Positions 1 to 6,900 of a stretch of DNA of 8,752 bases are shown piece after piece (the stretch's first letter is position 1; the number at the start of each line of letters is the position of its first letter). The DNA is taken from NCBI GenBank assembly GCA_049522565.1, contig JBEKNT010000290.1, positions 1 through 8,752 of the forward strand. Direction: 5' to 3'. Under the pieces are notes generated by a model. That model was not told the DNA's origin, made no database searches, and saw only the letters and a program-made list of their open reading frames with translations. A program made the translations under genes and the position numbers. Origin of the DNA: JASHVB01 sp049522565. Its GTDB lineage: Bacteria; Pseudomonadota; Alphaproteobacteria; Acetobacterales; Acetobacteraceae.

Positions 1-206
1 AGCCACGCCTCTAAATACAGTGGATTGCCAACACACCTCCGCGCGGCGGGTTCCATCGGTGTGCTTCGGTGTGATTCGGTGTTACCATGACCATGCTCGG
101 CTTCTTTGATGGCTGGCCATGCACGGCACTGGAACCACCGATGCACACCGATGGACCGCGCCGCGCGGAGGTCAGTTGGCAATCCACTGAATTTCGAGGC
201 GTGGCT
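1..206. repeat. Large imperfect inverted repeat with 71-bp arms
   Basis: Bases 1-71 are the reverse complement of 136-206, pairing position i with 207-i. Mismatches occur at left-arm positions 12, 17, 33, 34, 49, 51 and 65, so 64 of 71 positions match with no gap. The spacer (72-135) does not pair well. The left arm starts exactly at window base 1, so the element may extend further left. It lies 63 bp beyond the soxG stop codon, so a read-through sox transcript would fold into a very long hairpin. No open reading frame in it looks like a protein. It could be a miniature inverted-repeat mobile element, a REP-type doublet, or a folded RNA or termination structure. No target-site duplication can be judged because the left flank is missing. 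Confidence 0.85.
55..84. repeat. Three tandem 10-bp units (ATCGGTGTGC-like)
   Basis: Bases 55-64, 65-74 and 75-84 read ATCGGTGTGC, TTCGGTGTGA and TTCGGTGTTA, three near-identical 10-bp units sharing the core TCGGTGT. The opposite arm carries two units in reverse complement at 134-143 and 144-153 (ACCACCGATG, CACACCGATG). The units sit at the inner end of the inverted-repeat arms, so pairing of the arms stops inside the tandem array. Copy number differs between the arms (three against two), which is what slippage within the array would give. Confidence 0.75.
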
Positions 207-269
207 TACCGAAATCAAGCAACAGGCAGACACGAAGACCTGTCGCCTTCAGGTTAGTTGATGGATGCG

Positions 270-794
270 TTATGACGATGCGGTCTCGAACCTCGCGCCG
301 GATACTTCCAATGCTCTGCGCAGGCTGCCCGCAGAGCTGACCGGGCCGGCGATGTCGTAGGTGGGCGCCGCATCGACCTGCCAGAGCTGCACGCCGATAT
401 GCGCCGCAACGGTCGAAGCAACCCGGCCCGGACGCATGACACGCGGATGCAGGTCGAGCGGCATGCAGCGCGCCAGGACCTCGCGGGCCGACCCACCCGA
501 CACCCGGATCACCACGCGCCCGCCACTGAGGTCGATCGCCAGCGCCTGCGGATGCAGTGCGCCCGTGAGGCGCTGCGTCGCCTCGGCGTTACCCACCGCC
601 AGGAACTGGCCGGGCGCGGACCACAACAATGCCAGCGCGTCGCCGCCCACCCAGCAGCCCTGCTCCGGCAGTGCCAGCCCGGCATGCTCGCGCAGCACCC
701 GCGCCAACGCCGCCGCCGCGCCGCGCCGGACAGCGACTGAGACCATACCCAGCCCGCCGCGGAGACGGGCGCTTGTTGCGGCAGTGTCAGACAC
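270..794 (-). CDS. soxG: Sarcosine oxidase gamma subunit SoxG
   Basis: This encodes the smaller accessory subunit (174 aa) of heterotetrameric sarcosine oxidase, which packs against the alpha and beta subunits in the cytoplasm; no catalytic residues are assigned to it. The diagnostic stretch is in the C-terminal half: a PLDLHPR motif (residues 112-118), then PGRVA, AHIGVQLWQV (131-140) and PTYDIA (144-149), the usual SoxG order. I chose the GTG at 794-792 rather than the ATG at 833 because AAGGAG (809-804) lies 9 nt before the GTG, and because this start overlaps the soxA stop by 8 nt (GTGTCTGA), a typical coupled start. Family members are about 180-200 aa, so the length fits. It is the last gene of the operon. 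The far end is closed by TAA at 272-270, followed by a gene-free stretch with a giant palindrome. Confidence 0.92.
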   Translation of the reverse strand: MSDTAATSARLRGGLGMVSVAVRRGAAAALARVLREHAGLALPEQGCWVGGDALALLWSAPGQFLAVGNAEATQRLTGALHPQALAIDLSGGRVVIRVSGGSAREVLARCMPLDLHPRVMRPGRVASTVAAHIGVQLWQVDAAPTYDIAGPVSSAGSLRRALEVSGARFETASS

Positions 795-3700
795 GCAGCC
801 GTGCTCCTTCCGTGTCCACCTGGCAGGCCGCAACCACCTCCACCGCGATACTTTCCCCCCGCAATGGGTCGGCGGCCTGGATGCGCTCGCCCTGCCGCGC
901 CCTGCCGCCGGCGAGGAAGCCGAGTCCGATCCAATGGCCCAGCGTGGGAGAGAACGCGGCGGAACTCATCCAGCCCTGGTCGTGCGCGATCGTTGTTTCC
1001 GCTCCCAGTGGGATGAAATGCGCCCCCGCGCGCAGCCGGCTGGTCCGGTCCACCGGGCGCAGACCGACCAGCGACGGGCGGTCCGGCGCCAACAGCGCGG
1101 GACGCTGCGCCAGCGCGCGGCCGATGAAGTCCTTGCGTTTCGCCATCATGCGCTCCAGGCCGAGATCGCGCGCCGTCGTCTGGCCGTTCAGCTCGCCGCC
1201 CGCCGGATGGCCCTTCTCGACGCGCAGGATCGCCATCGCCTCGGTGCCGTAGGGCCGGATGCCACACGGCTCGCCGGCGGCGATCAGCGCGCGGATGGCC
1301 GCATCGCCATGCTCGGCCGGCACCGCGATTTCGTAGGCCAGTTCGCCGGAAAACGAGATCCGAAACAGCCGCACGCCGACGCCGCCCAGCATGCTGGCGG
1401 TTCCGGCCGCCATAGCGGGAAACGCCGCATTCGCAACGTCGCAGCCAGGATCGAGCGCTGCCGCCAGCACCGCGCGCGCGCGCGGGCCGGCCAGTGCGAA
1501 CTGCGCCCACCGATCGGTGACGGAAACGAAATGCACCTCGAGTTCCGGCCACAGCACCTGGTGGCAGAATTCCATATGCGACAGCACGGCCCCCGCATTG
1601 GCGGTCGTCGTGCTGATGATGAACCGGTCCGGCGCCAGTCGGGCGACCGTGCCGTCATCCAGCACCAGCCCGTCCTCGCGCAGCATCACGCCGTAGCGCG
1701 CCCGTCCGACCGGCAGCGTGGAAAACGTGTTGATGTAGAGGCGGTCGAGAAAGCTGCCGCAATCCGGCCCGACCATCTCGATCTTGCCCAGCGTCGAAAC
1801 GTCGCACACGCCGACGGCTTGCCGCACCGCGAGGGCTTCCCGACTTGCCGCGGCCAGCCAGTCGGCGTCGCCAGCCCGGGGGAAATGCGAGGCACGCAGC
1901 CAGGCGCCCGCCTCGGTGAACACCGCCCCCTGCGCAACCGCCCACGCATGCGCCGGCGTCAGCCGTGTGGGGCGGAAATCGCGCCCTCGGTCATGACCGG
2001 CCAGCGCGCCGATGGCGACCGGCGTGTACGGCGGGCGCAGCCGCGTCGTGCCGGTTTGCTCGATGCTTTGCCCGGTCAGTGCCGCCATGATCGCCAGGCC
2101 GTTCACGTTGGCGGTGCGGCCCTGGTCGCCCGCCATGCCAAGGGTGGTGTAGCGCTTCAAATGCTCCACGGAGCGAAAGCCTTCACGGTGGGCGAGCGCC
2201 ACGTCGTCCACCGTGACATCGTGCTGGAAATCGACGAAGCCCTTGCCGCCGGGTTGCGGCAGCCAAAGCGCGGACACGGCCTCCTGACTTGGTTCGGCGC
2301 GCAACCGGGCCGGCGGCGGGCCGTCGAAGCCGCAGCAGGCGGCCGCGTCGGCGCCGGCCTGCGCGCCGTCCGCGAGTGCCGCAGCGAGGCCCCATTTCCC
2401 CCCCGCCGCACCGGCGACGAGCATGCCGGGCGGCAGCTCGCCAGGGAGGAAGGCGGACACGCTCTCCTGCCAGACCGGCTTGCCGCCAAGATGCGTGGAC
2501 AGTGCCAGCGCCGGGTTCCAACCGCCGGCCATGGCGAGCACGTCCGCGCTGACCCGATGGACGGCACCGGAGGCGTCGGCGACCTCCACCGAGCGCACCC
2601 CGCTTGCCCCGCGTACCGTCGCCACACGGCCGCCGGCAAACACGCGGGCGCCCGCCTGCGCTGCCAGTGCCTGGAGCGGCGCCGGTACGTCTGCGCGCCG
2701 GTCGATCACGGTCGCCACGTGCACGCCGTGACGGATACAGTCGGTCAGCGTGCGCCAGCCCTCGTCGCCCGACGTGGCGATGACAATGGTGCGGCCCGGC
2801 GCCACGGCGAACCGGTTGAGGTAGGCGCGTACGGCGCCCGCCAGCATCACCCCCGGCCGGTCGTTGCCGGGAAACACCAGCGGCCGCTCCGTGGCGCCCG
2901 CGGCGAGCACGGCACGGCGCGAGATGATGTGCCAGCACCGCTGCCGCGGCTCCTGCGTCCGATCGGTTCGGCCATCCGGATGCGGAGTTTCGGACTGCGG
3001 ACTGCCCGGCTGCGGGCGGTGATCGGCAACGCGTTCCAACGCGCCATAGGTGCCGTGGTCGTAGACGCCGAACACCGTCGTGCGGCGCAGCAGTCGGACC
3101 TCCGGTAGGGCAGCCAATTCCGCAACGGCCGCCGCGGCCCAGGCCGCGCCGGGTTGGTCGTCCACCATCCCGTCCTCGGCCAGCAGGCGGCCGCCGGGGG
3201 AAAAATCCTCGTCGCACAGGACGACACGGGCGCCGCGCCGGCCGGCCGCCAGTGCAGCGGCAAGGCCCGCGGGACCGGCGCCGATCACCAGCACGTCGCA
3301 GAACAACGTCGCCCGTTCATAGCTGTCGGGGTCCGGCAGTCCGGACGCGCGGCCGAGGCCGGCGGCGCGACGGATCAGCGGCTCGTAGACCCGCTCCCAG
3401 AAGGCAGCGGGCCACATGAAGGTCTTGTAGTAGAAGCCGGCCTTGAGCAAGGGCGAGACAAGGTTGTTCGCTGCCAGCAGGTCGAAGTGCAATGACGGAA
3501 AGTGGTTCTGGCTCTCGGCTTGCAGGCCGGCGAACAACTCCACCATTGTCGCCGGCGTGTTCGGTTCGCGCCGGGCGCCGTCTCGCAACGCTACCAGAGC
3601 GTTCGGCTCCTCGGACCCGGCAGTCAGGATGCCGCGCGGGCGGTGATACTTGAACGACCGGCCGACCAGGCGAACGCCGTTGGCGAGCAGAGCGGAGGCG

Positions 3701-3798
3701 AGCGTGTCGCCTTGCAGGCCGGAGAGGTCGCGGCCGTCGAAGCGGAACGGCAGAGTGATCGTGCGGTCGATCAAGCCGCCGGTGGAGAGGCGCATCAT
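787..3798 (-). CDS. soxA: Sarcosine oxidase alpha subunit SoxA
   Basis: Large subunit (1003 aa) of the cytosolic heterotetrameric sarcosine oxidase, which converts sarcosine plus tetrahydrofolate and O2 to glycine, 5,10-methylene-tetrahydrofolate and H2O2. Residues about 8-95 form the ferredoxin-like N-terminal domain (SFKYHRPRGILTAG at 48-61) without cluster cysteines, as is normal for SoxA. A dinucleotide-binding fold follows, with VIGAGPAGLAAALAAG at 171-186, and the second pyridine-nucleotide region at 297-322 (ATERPLVFPGNDRPG); in this family it holds NAD+. From about residue 610 to the end is the GcvT/aminomethyltransferase-like folate domain (GVCDVSTLGKIEM at 663-675; RISFSGELAYE at 813-823). 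FMN sits at the interface with SoxB. Start: two consecutive ATGs at 3798 and 3795; GGGG lies 6 nt upstream of the first. It follows soxD after 37 bp and overlaps soxG. A Pro/Gly/polar stretch at 261-282 looks like a loop expansion. Confidence 0.97.
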   Translation of the reverse strand: MMRLSTGGLIDRTITLPFRFDGRDLSGLQGDTLASALLANGVRLVGRSFKYHRPRGILTAGSEEPNALVALRDGARREPNTPATMVELFAGLQAESQNHFPSLHFDLLAANNLVSPLLKAGFYYKTFMWPAAFWERVYEPLIRRAAGLGRASGLPDPDSYERATLFCDVLVIGAGPAGLAAALAAGRRGARVVLCDEDFSPGGRLLAEDGMVDDQPGAAWAAAAVAELAALPEVRLLRRTTVFGVYDHGTYGALERVADHRPQPGSPQSETPHPDGRTDRTQEPRQRCWHIISRRAVLAAGATERPLVFPGNDRPGVMLAGAVRAYLNRFAVAPGRTIVIATSGDEGWRTLTDCIRHGVHVATVIDRRADVPAPLQALAAQAGARVFAGGRVATVRGASGVRSVEVADASGAVHRVSADVLAMAGGWNPALALSTHLGGKPVWQESVSAFLPGELPPGMLVAGAAGGKWGLAAALADGAQAGADAAACCGFDGPPPARLRAEPSQEAVSALWLPQPGGKGFVDFQHDVTVDDVALAHREGFRSVEHLKRYTTLGMAGDQGRTANVNGLAIMAALTGQSIEQTGTTRLRPPYTPVAIGALAGHDRGRDFRPTRLTPAHAWAVAQGAVFTEAGAWLRASHFPRAGDADWLAAASREALAVRQAVGVCDVSTLGKIEMVGPDCGSFLDRLYINTFSTLPVGRARYGVMLREDGLVLDDGTVARLAPDRFIISTTTANAGAVLSHMEFCHQVLWPELEVHFVSVTDRWAQFALAGPRARAVLAAALDPGCDVANAAFPAMAAGTASMLGGVGVRLFRISFSGELAYEIAVPAEHGDAAIRALIAAGEPCGIRPYGTEAMAILRVEKGHPAGGELNGQTTARDLGLERMMAKRKDFIGRALAQRPALLAPDRPSLVGLRPVDRTSRLRAGAHFIPLGAETTIAHDQGWMSSAAFSPTLGHWIGLGFLAGGRARQGERIQAADPLRGESIAVEVVAACQVDTEGARLRV

Positions 3799-3835
3799 AC
3801 GAAACCCCGCTCCGCGGGCGAGGTGTTATCAGCGC

Positions 3836-4111
3836 TCATTCCACCGCATCCCCCAGCCGCAGCCGCTTCGCATCGTGTACACCGGCAATCGCGTGGGAGC
3901 GCGTGTCGCGCGTCACCACCAGCCAGCGCCGGCAGCCATGCACGTGTTGCCATAACTCGCGATGCGCGCCGGCCGGATTGTCGCGCAGATAGACGTAATC
4001 GTGCCACGCCTGCATCGGCGCGTCGGCCATGGGGCGCTGCGGATCGGCCGCGCCGAGGTAGGAAAACTCCTCGCCGCCACGTTCGCCGCAATGCGGACAG
4101 GGAATGCGCAT
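3836..4111 (-). CDS. soxD: Sarcosine oxidase delta subunit SoxD (zinc-binding)
   Basis: Small structural subunit (91 aa) of heterotetrameric sarcosine oxidase. It binds one zinc ion and contacts the alpha subunit; it has no flavin. The N-terminal CPHCG places Cys5 and Cys8, and the HVHGC stretch places His56 and Cys60. Spacing matches the Cys-x2-Cys...His-x3-Cys zinc site known for this subunit, so all four ligands look present. The WHDYVYLRDNPAG segment (36-48) and the RRWLVVTRDT segment (61-70) are typical of the family. The ATG at 4111-4109 is preceded by GAGG (4121-4118) at 6 nt, and this GAGG overlaps the soxB TGA stop, so translation is likely coupled to soxB. Only 8 bp separate it from soxB and 37 bp from soxA. 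Confidence 0.95.
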   Translation of the reverse strand: MRIPCPHCGERGGEEFSYLGAADPQRPMADAPMQAWHDYVYLRDNPAGAHRELWQHVHGCRRWLVVTRDTRSHAIAGVHDAKRLRLGDAVE

Positions 4112-4119
4112 ACGCTGCC

Positions 4120-5370
4120 TCAGTGCCGGTTGGGATAGGGCCCGGCGCCCTTCTCATCGAGCAAGGCGCCGGTGGCGAAGCGGTCCAGCCGCATCGCGGC
4201 GTTCAGTGCGTGCGGCGCGTCCTTGGCGATCGTATGCGCGAAACACCAGCCCGAGGCCGGTGTCGCCTTGAAGCCGCCATAGCACCAGCCGCTGTTGAGG
4301 TAGAGCCCGTCGATCGGCGAGCGATCGATGATCGGCGAGCCATCCATCGACATGTCCATGATGCCGCCCCAGGAGCGCAGCACGCGCAGCCGTCCGGCCA
4401 TCGGCAGCATGGCCATGCAGGCTTCCATCACGTTCTCGACCAGCGCCAGGCTGCCGCGCTGGGCGTACGAGTTGTAGCCGTCGATATCGCCGCCGAACAC
4501 CAGTCCGCCCTTGTCGGACTGGCTGATGTAGAAATGCTCCGCGCCGAAGGTGACCACGCCGTGCAGCAGCGGTTTCACCGCCTCTGAGACGAAGGCTTGC
4601 AGCACGTGGCTCTCGATCGGCAGCCGTAGCCCGGCCATCGCCGCGAGCCGTGAGGAGTGGCCGGCGACCGCCAGCCCCACCTTGCGCGCCGCGATTGCGC
4701 CGCGCGTCGTCTCGACGCCGGTTACGCGGCCGTCGGCGACGGTGATGCCGGTGACCTCGCAGTTTTGCAGGATGTCCACGCCGCGGCGATCGGCCGCGCG
4801 GGCAAAACCCCAGACCACGGCGTCGTGTCGCGCGGTGCCGCCGCGCCGTTGCAGCAGGCCGCCCTTGATCGGGAAGCGCGCGTTGTCGAAGTCGAGATAG
4901 GGGTGCATGGCGCGCACCTGCGCAGTGTCGAGCAATTCGGCGTCCACCCCGTGCAGCCGCATCGCATTGCCGCGCCGCGCCGCCGCATCGCGGGCGGCGT
5001 CGCTGGAGAACAGGTTCAGCACGCCGCGCTGGCTCACCATCGCGTTGTAGTTCAGGTCCTGCTCCAACCCCTCCCAAAGCTTCATCGCGTGTTCGTAGAA
5101 CGCTTCATTGCCCGGCAGCAGGTAGTTGGAGCGGATGATCGTGGTGTTGCGCCCGGCATTGCCCGAGCCGATCCAGCCTTTCTCCAGCACGGCCACGTTG
5201 CTGATGCCATGCTCGCGCGCGAGATAGTAGGCAGTCGCCAGGCCGTGCCCGCCGCCACCCACCACCAGGACGTCGTAGGCGGGCTTCGGCTCAGGGTCGC
5301 GCCAGGCCGGTTGCCATCCGGTATTGCCGCGCAGCGCCTCGGCCGCAAGGCGGAGGAAGGAGTAGGTCAT
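4120..5370 (-). CDS. soxB: Sarcosine oxidase beta subunit SoxB
   Basis: Catalytic flavin subunit (416 aa) of heterotetrameric sarcosine oxidase, a D-amino-acid-oxidase-superfamily protein that oxidises sarcosine with FAD and passes electrons to FMN and O2. The FAD-binding GxGxxG is in VLVVGGGGHGLATAYYLA (34-51), followed by VLEKGWIGSGNAGRNTTIIR (61-80), a SoxB signature. His182 in GGTARHDAVVWG (177-188) aligns with the histidine that carries the covalent FMN in characterised enzymes; this assignment is by remembered alignment. The C-terminal flavin segment is RSWGGIMDMSMDGSPIID (332-349) followed by LNSGWCYGGFKATP (358-371). The ATG at 5370-5368 has GGGAGG (5380-5375) 4 nt upstream and gives the family's usual length. 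An upstream ATG at 5547 would add 59 aa encoded by the neighbouring gene's end and the repeat, so I rejected it. It is not the thiosulfate-oxidation protein of the same name. Confidence 0.96.
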   Translation of the reverse strand: MTYSFLRLAAEALRGNTGWQPAWRDPEPKPAYDVLVVGGGGHGLATAYYLAREHGISNVAVLEKGWIGSGNAGRNTTIIRSNYLLPGNEAFYEHAMKLWEGLEQDLNYNAMVSQRGVLNLFSSDAARDAAARRGNAMRLHGVDAELLDTAQVRAMHPYLDFDNARFPIKGGLLQRRGGTARHDAVVWGFARAADRRGVDILQNCEVTGITVADGRVTGVETTRGAIAARKVGLAVAGHSSRLAAMAGLRLPIESHVLQAFVSEAVKPLLHGVVTFGAEHFYISQSDKGGLVFGGDIDGYNSYAQRGSLALVENVMEACMAMLPMAGRLRVLRSWGGIMDMSMDGSPIIDRSPIDGLYLNSGWCYGGFKATPASGWCFAHTIAKDAPHALNAAMRLDRFATGALLDEKGAGPYPNRH

Positions 5371-5388
5371 CGGGCCTCCCGGTAGGAA

Positions 5389-5437
5389 ACCTCGCCCGCC
5401 TGCGGTGGGAGAGGTCGGCGCGATGCGCCGGGTGAGG
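5389..5437. repeat. Double-hairpin intergenic palindromic repeat
   Basis: This lies in the 92-bp gap between the hydrolase stop and the soxB start. Stem one pairs ACCTCGCCC (5389-5397) with GGGAGAGGT (5407-5415), with one mismatch (5394/5410), and can extend inward through a G.T pair to a three-base loop. Stem two is a perfect 6-bp stem, CGGCGC (5416-5421) with GCGCCG (5425-5430), with a three-base loop. The element ends in GGTGAGGG. The GGGAGAGG arm is shared with the hairpin at 7885-7915. I recognise the general form as a dispersed palindromic repeat of GC-rich proteobacteria. There is no T-run, so it is unlikely to be a classical terminator; it may stabilise or process the transcript between the hydrolase and soxB. 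Confidence 0.7.
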
Positions 5438-5462
5438 GTGCTGCGGTGGTCGTTTGGGCGCT

Positions 5463-6737
5463 TTACGCGATTGACCGTGCCTTTGCGTCTCTCTGGTAAA
5501 CCGCGAAGATCGCCTTGCCAATCAACGATGTCTCCGCTTCGACGCACCGTGCATAGACGTCTGCCCGGGCCGCCTGAATCGCCGCAGACCCGGGCGACGC
5601 GGCGCTCGCAAACTCGATCAGATGCGCCGCCAGCCTTGTGCGACCGCTTTCGGCAAGCTCCGTGGCACGCCAGGCCAGCTTGTCGGCCCCACCGGCCAGA
5701 GCCGCGATCTCAGCCGCCAGCGCTGCGGCAGGGGCGGGCTTGAGATGCGCAGGATCGCCATCGAACCAGCCTGCGTACAGGTGCCAGATGTTGCGAACGA
5801 CAAACTCGGGATCGTCATACTTCGGCAGCAGATAGGGCTTGGCGATGAGGTCCCGCGGCGTCGCGACACCGTGCAGGATCTCGTCGAGCGCGTGTCCCTG
5901 GTTCATCAGAGCTACCGTCTGCGTGACCAGACTCTCCAGCACTTCGGCGCCATCATGCAGGATCTGCGCCACTCGTTCTGCGCCAAAAACCACCGGACCG
6001 TGACCGGGAACCAGCACCGCCGGAGCAAGCGCCTGCATGCGTCGGAGCGCGTCCGCCCAGTCAGGTGCGAACCGTTGCACCTTTCTTGGATTGCCCGCGT
6101 TGGGGAACACCCAGATCACGAAATCGCCGCTCAGCAAGACGCGCTTGTCAGGCAGCCAAACGAATGTGGCGTCGTCGGTCTCGCCACGGCCGTGCGACAG
6201 CTCGATCCGCACACCGCCGATCGTGAGGCTGAGAGCGTCGTCGTAAATCTGGTCGGGGCGACGGTGATGATCGGGGAATGTGTAGCCTGGCTGGTTGAAC
6301 TGGCGACCCATCACCAGGCTGTTCAGCTCATGTGTCGTGTCATACCGCTGGAAGCGTTGCAGGACATTCCGGTGGGCGACGATGCGCGGTCGCGCGATCC
6401 CTTTCGCAGCGGCTTCCTGATCCAGCAACCTTGCCCCCCAGGTATGATCGATATGGCCGTGCGTGTAGATGACGGTATGAACCGGGCTGTCGTCCCAGCG
6501 ACGGAGGGTGGCGAGCGTCTGGCTCGCGGTTTCCCGGCTTCCCGTGTCGACGAGCACCAGCCCGTTGTTGGTGCGGATGGCAGTCGCGTTGCCAAACAGA
6601 TAGCCGGTATGGATGGCGATGGCGTCGTCGGAGATCGGCCTGGCAGAGCCGCCGGCAACGGTCGCAGCCCATTCCTCCATCGCCGCGTCGCCATGCCATA
6701 GGCGCTCGAATAGCTGATCCGCTTCCGCCGTACTCAT
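5463..6737 (-). CDS. Metallo-beta-lactamase-fold hydrolase, alkyl-sulfatase-like
   Basis: A 424-aa hydrolase of the metallo-beta-lactamase fold. The zinc motif HxHxDH is complete in THGHIDHTWG (His93, His95, Asp97, His98). Further probable ligands are His182/Glu186 in SHGRGETDD, Asp205 in LLSGDFVIW, and His246 in PGHGP. Glu186 and Asp205 line up in spacing with the two glutamate ligands of SdsA1-type sulfatases. Residues about 300-385, with the LYAGWFDGDP motif (320-329) followed by LAGGADKL (347-354), match the alkyl-sulfatase dimerisation domain. There is no signal peptide and no room for the C-terminal SCP2-like domain of secreted SdsA1 (about 650 aa), so it is probably a cytosolic hydrolase of unknown substrate. 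Sulfatase activity is only a guess. AAAGG (6749-6745) lies 7 nt before the ATG. It is the first gene on the minus strand here and may be co-transcribed with soxBDAG. Confidence 0.85.
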   Translation of the reverse strand: MSTAEADQLFERLWHGDAAMEEWAATVAGGSARPISDDAIAIHTGYLFGNATAIRTNNGLVLVDTGSRETASQTLATLRRWDDSPVHTVIYTHGHIDHTWGARLLDQEAAAKGIARPRIVAHRNVLQRFQRYDTTHELNSLVMGRQFNQPGYTFPDHHRRPDQIYDDALSLTIGGVRIELSHGRGETDDATFVWLPDKRVLLSGDFVIWVFPNAGNPRKVQRFAPDWADALRRMQALAPAVLVPGHGPVVFGAERVAQILHDGAEVLESLVTQTVALMNQGHALDEILHGVATPRDLIAKPYLLPKYDDPEFVVRNIWHLYAGWFDGDPAHLKPAPAAALAAEIAALAGGADKLAWRATELAESGRTRLAAHLIEFASAASPGSAAIQAARADVYARCVEAETSLIGKAIFAVYQRDAKARSIA

Positions 6738-6814
6738 ACGCCGACCTTTGGCTGCCCGCTGTTTGATAGCACGGTTTGGCTTCGGCGGATAAGGCGACGC
6801 CCTGGAACAAACGA

Positions 6815-6834
6815 GTCATCTTGTGACGTGCACG
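6815..6834. promoter_or_regulatory. Candidate operator or activator site (two adjoining dyads)
   Basis: GTCA (6815-6818) and TGAC (6824-6827) form a dyad with a 5-bp spacer. It is directly followed by the 8-bp palindrome CGTGCACG (6827-6834). The pair lies about 70-90 bp upstream of the putative sigma-54 promoter, a distance at which enhancer-binding activators often bind, and in the divergent region where a shared regulator could act. The dyads are short enough to arise by chance, and no regulator gene is in the window. Confidence 0.2.
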
Positions 6835-6845
6835 ACCGACCTCAC

Positions 6846-6875
6846 CGTCATGGCGGGCCTTCGCCCGCCATGACG
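6846..6875. repeat. Perfect 13-bp hairpin, dispersed-palindrome type
   Basis: CGTCATGGCGGGC (6846-6858) is the exact reverse complement of 6863-6875, with a four-base loop CTTC. Pairing stops sharply at both ends (6845/6876 do not pair). It resembles the GTCATGGC...GCCATGAC palindromes I recall as scattered extragenic repeats in alphaproteobacteria; this is memory, not a search. It lies in a divergent promoter region, upstream of the genes on both sides, so it is neither a terminator for them nor in their coding transcripts unless transcription starts far upstream. Confidence 0.8.
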
Positions 6876-6900
6876 AATTGGGCGGGACCCGTGCGTTATC

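Noticed and set aside
238..254. Hairpin ACCTG/CAGGT after soxG as a terminator
   Set aside because: Only a 5-bp stem with a 7-base loop and no T-run on the minus strand; not convincing.
361..3108. Plus-strand open frame of 915 codons opposite soxA
   Set aside because: It is antisense to a clear full-length SoxA; its translation is Arg/Ala/His-rich with no recognisable domain, as expected for an open mirror frame in GC-rich DNA.
3806..3818. Small hairpin CCCGC-TCC-GCGGG between soxD and soxA
   Set aside because: A 5-bp stem with a three-base loop is common by chance in DNA this rich in GC, although it touches the soxA start region.
787..5370. Reading the sox genes as thiosulfate (sulfur) oxidation genes
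   Set aside because: Names overlap, but the proteins are flavin, NAD and folate-domain subunits of sarcosine oxidase, not cytochrome or Mn-dependent sulfur-oxidation proteins.
5371..5547. N-terminal extension of SoxB from an ATG at 5547
   Set aside because: It would translate the end of the hydrolase gene and the palindromic repeat, and exceed the family length; the ATG at 5370 has a good ribosome-binding site.
6763..6792. Minus-strand promoter TTATCC-N18-TATCAA for the hydrolase
   Set aside because: The -35 hexamer matches the consensus at only about half its positions and the spacing is at the limit; chance is likely.
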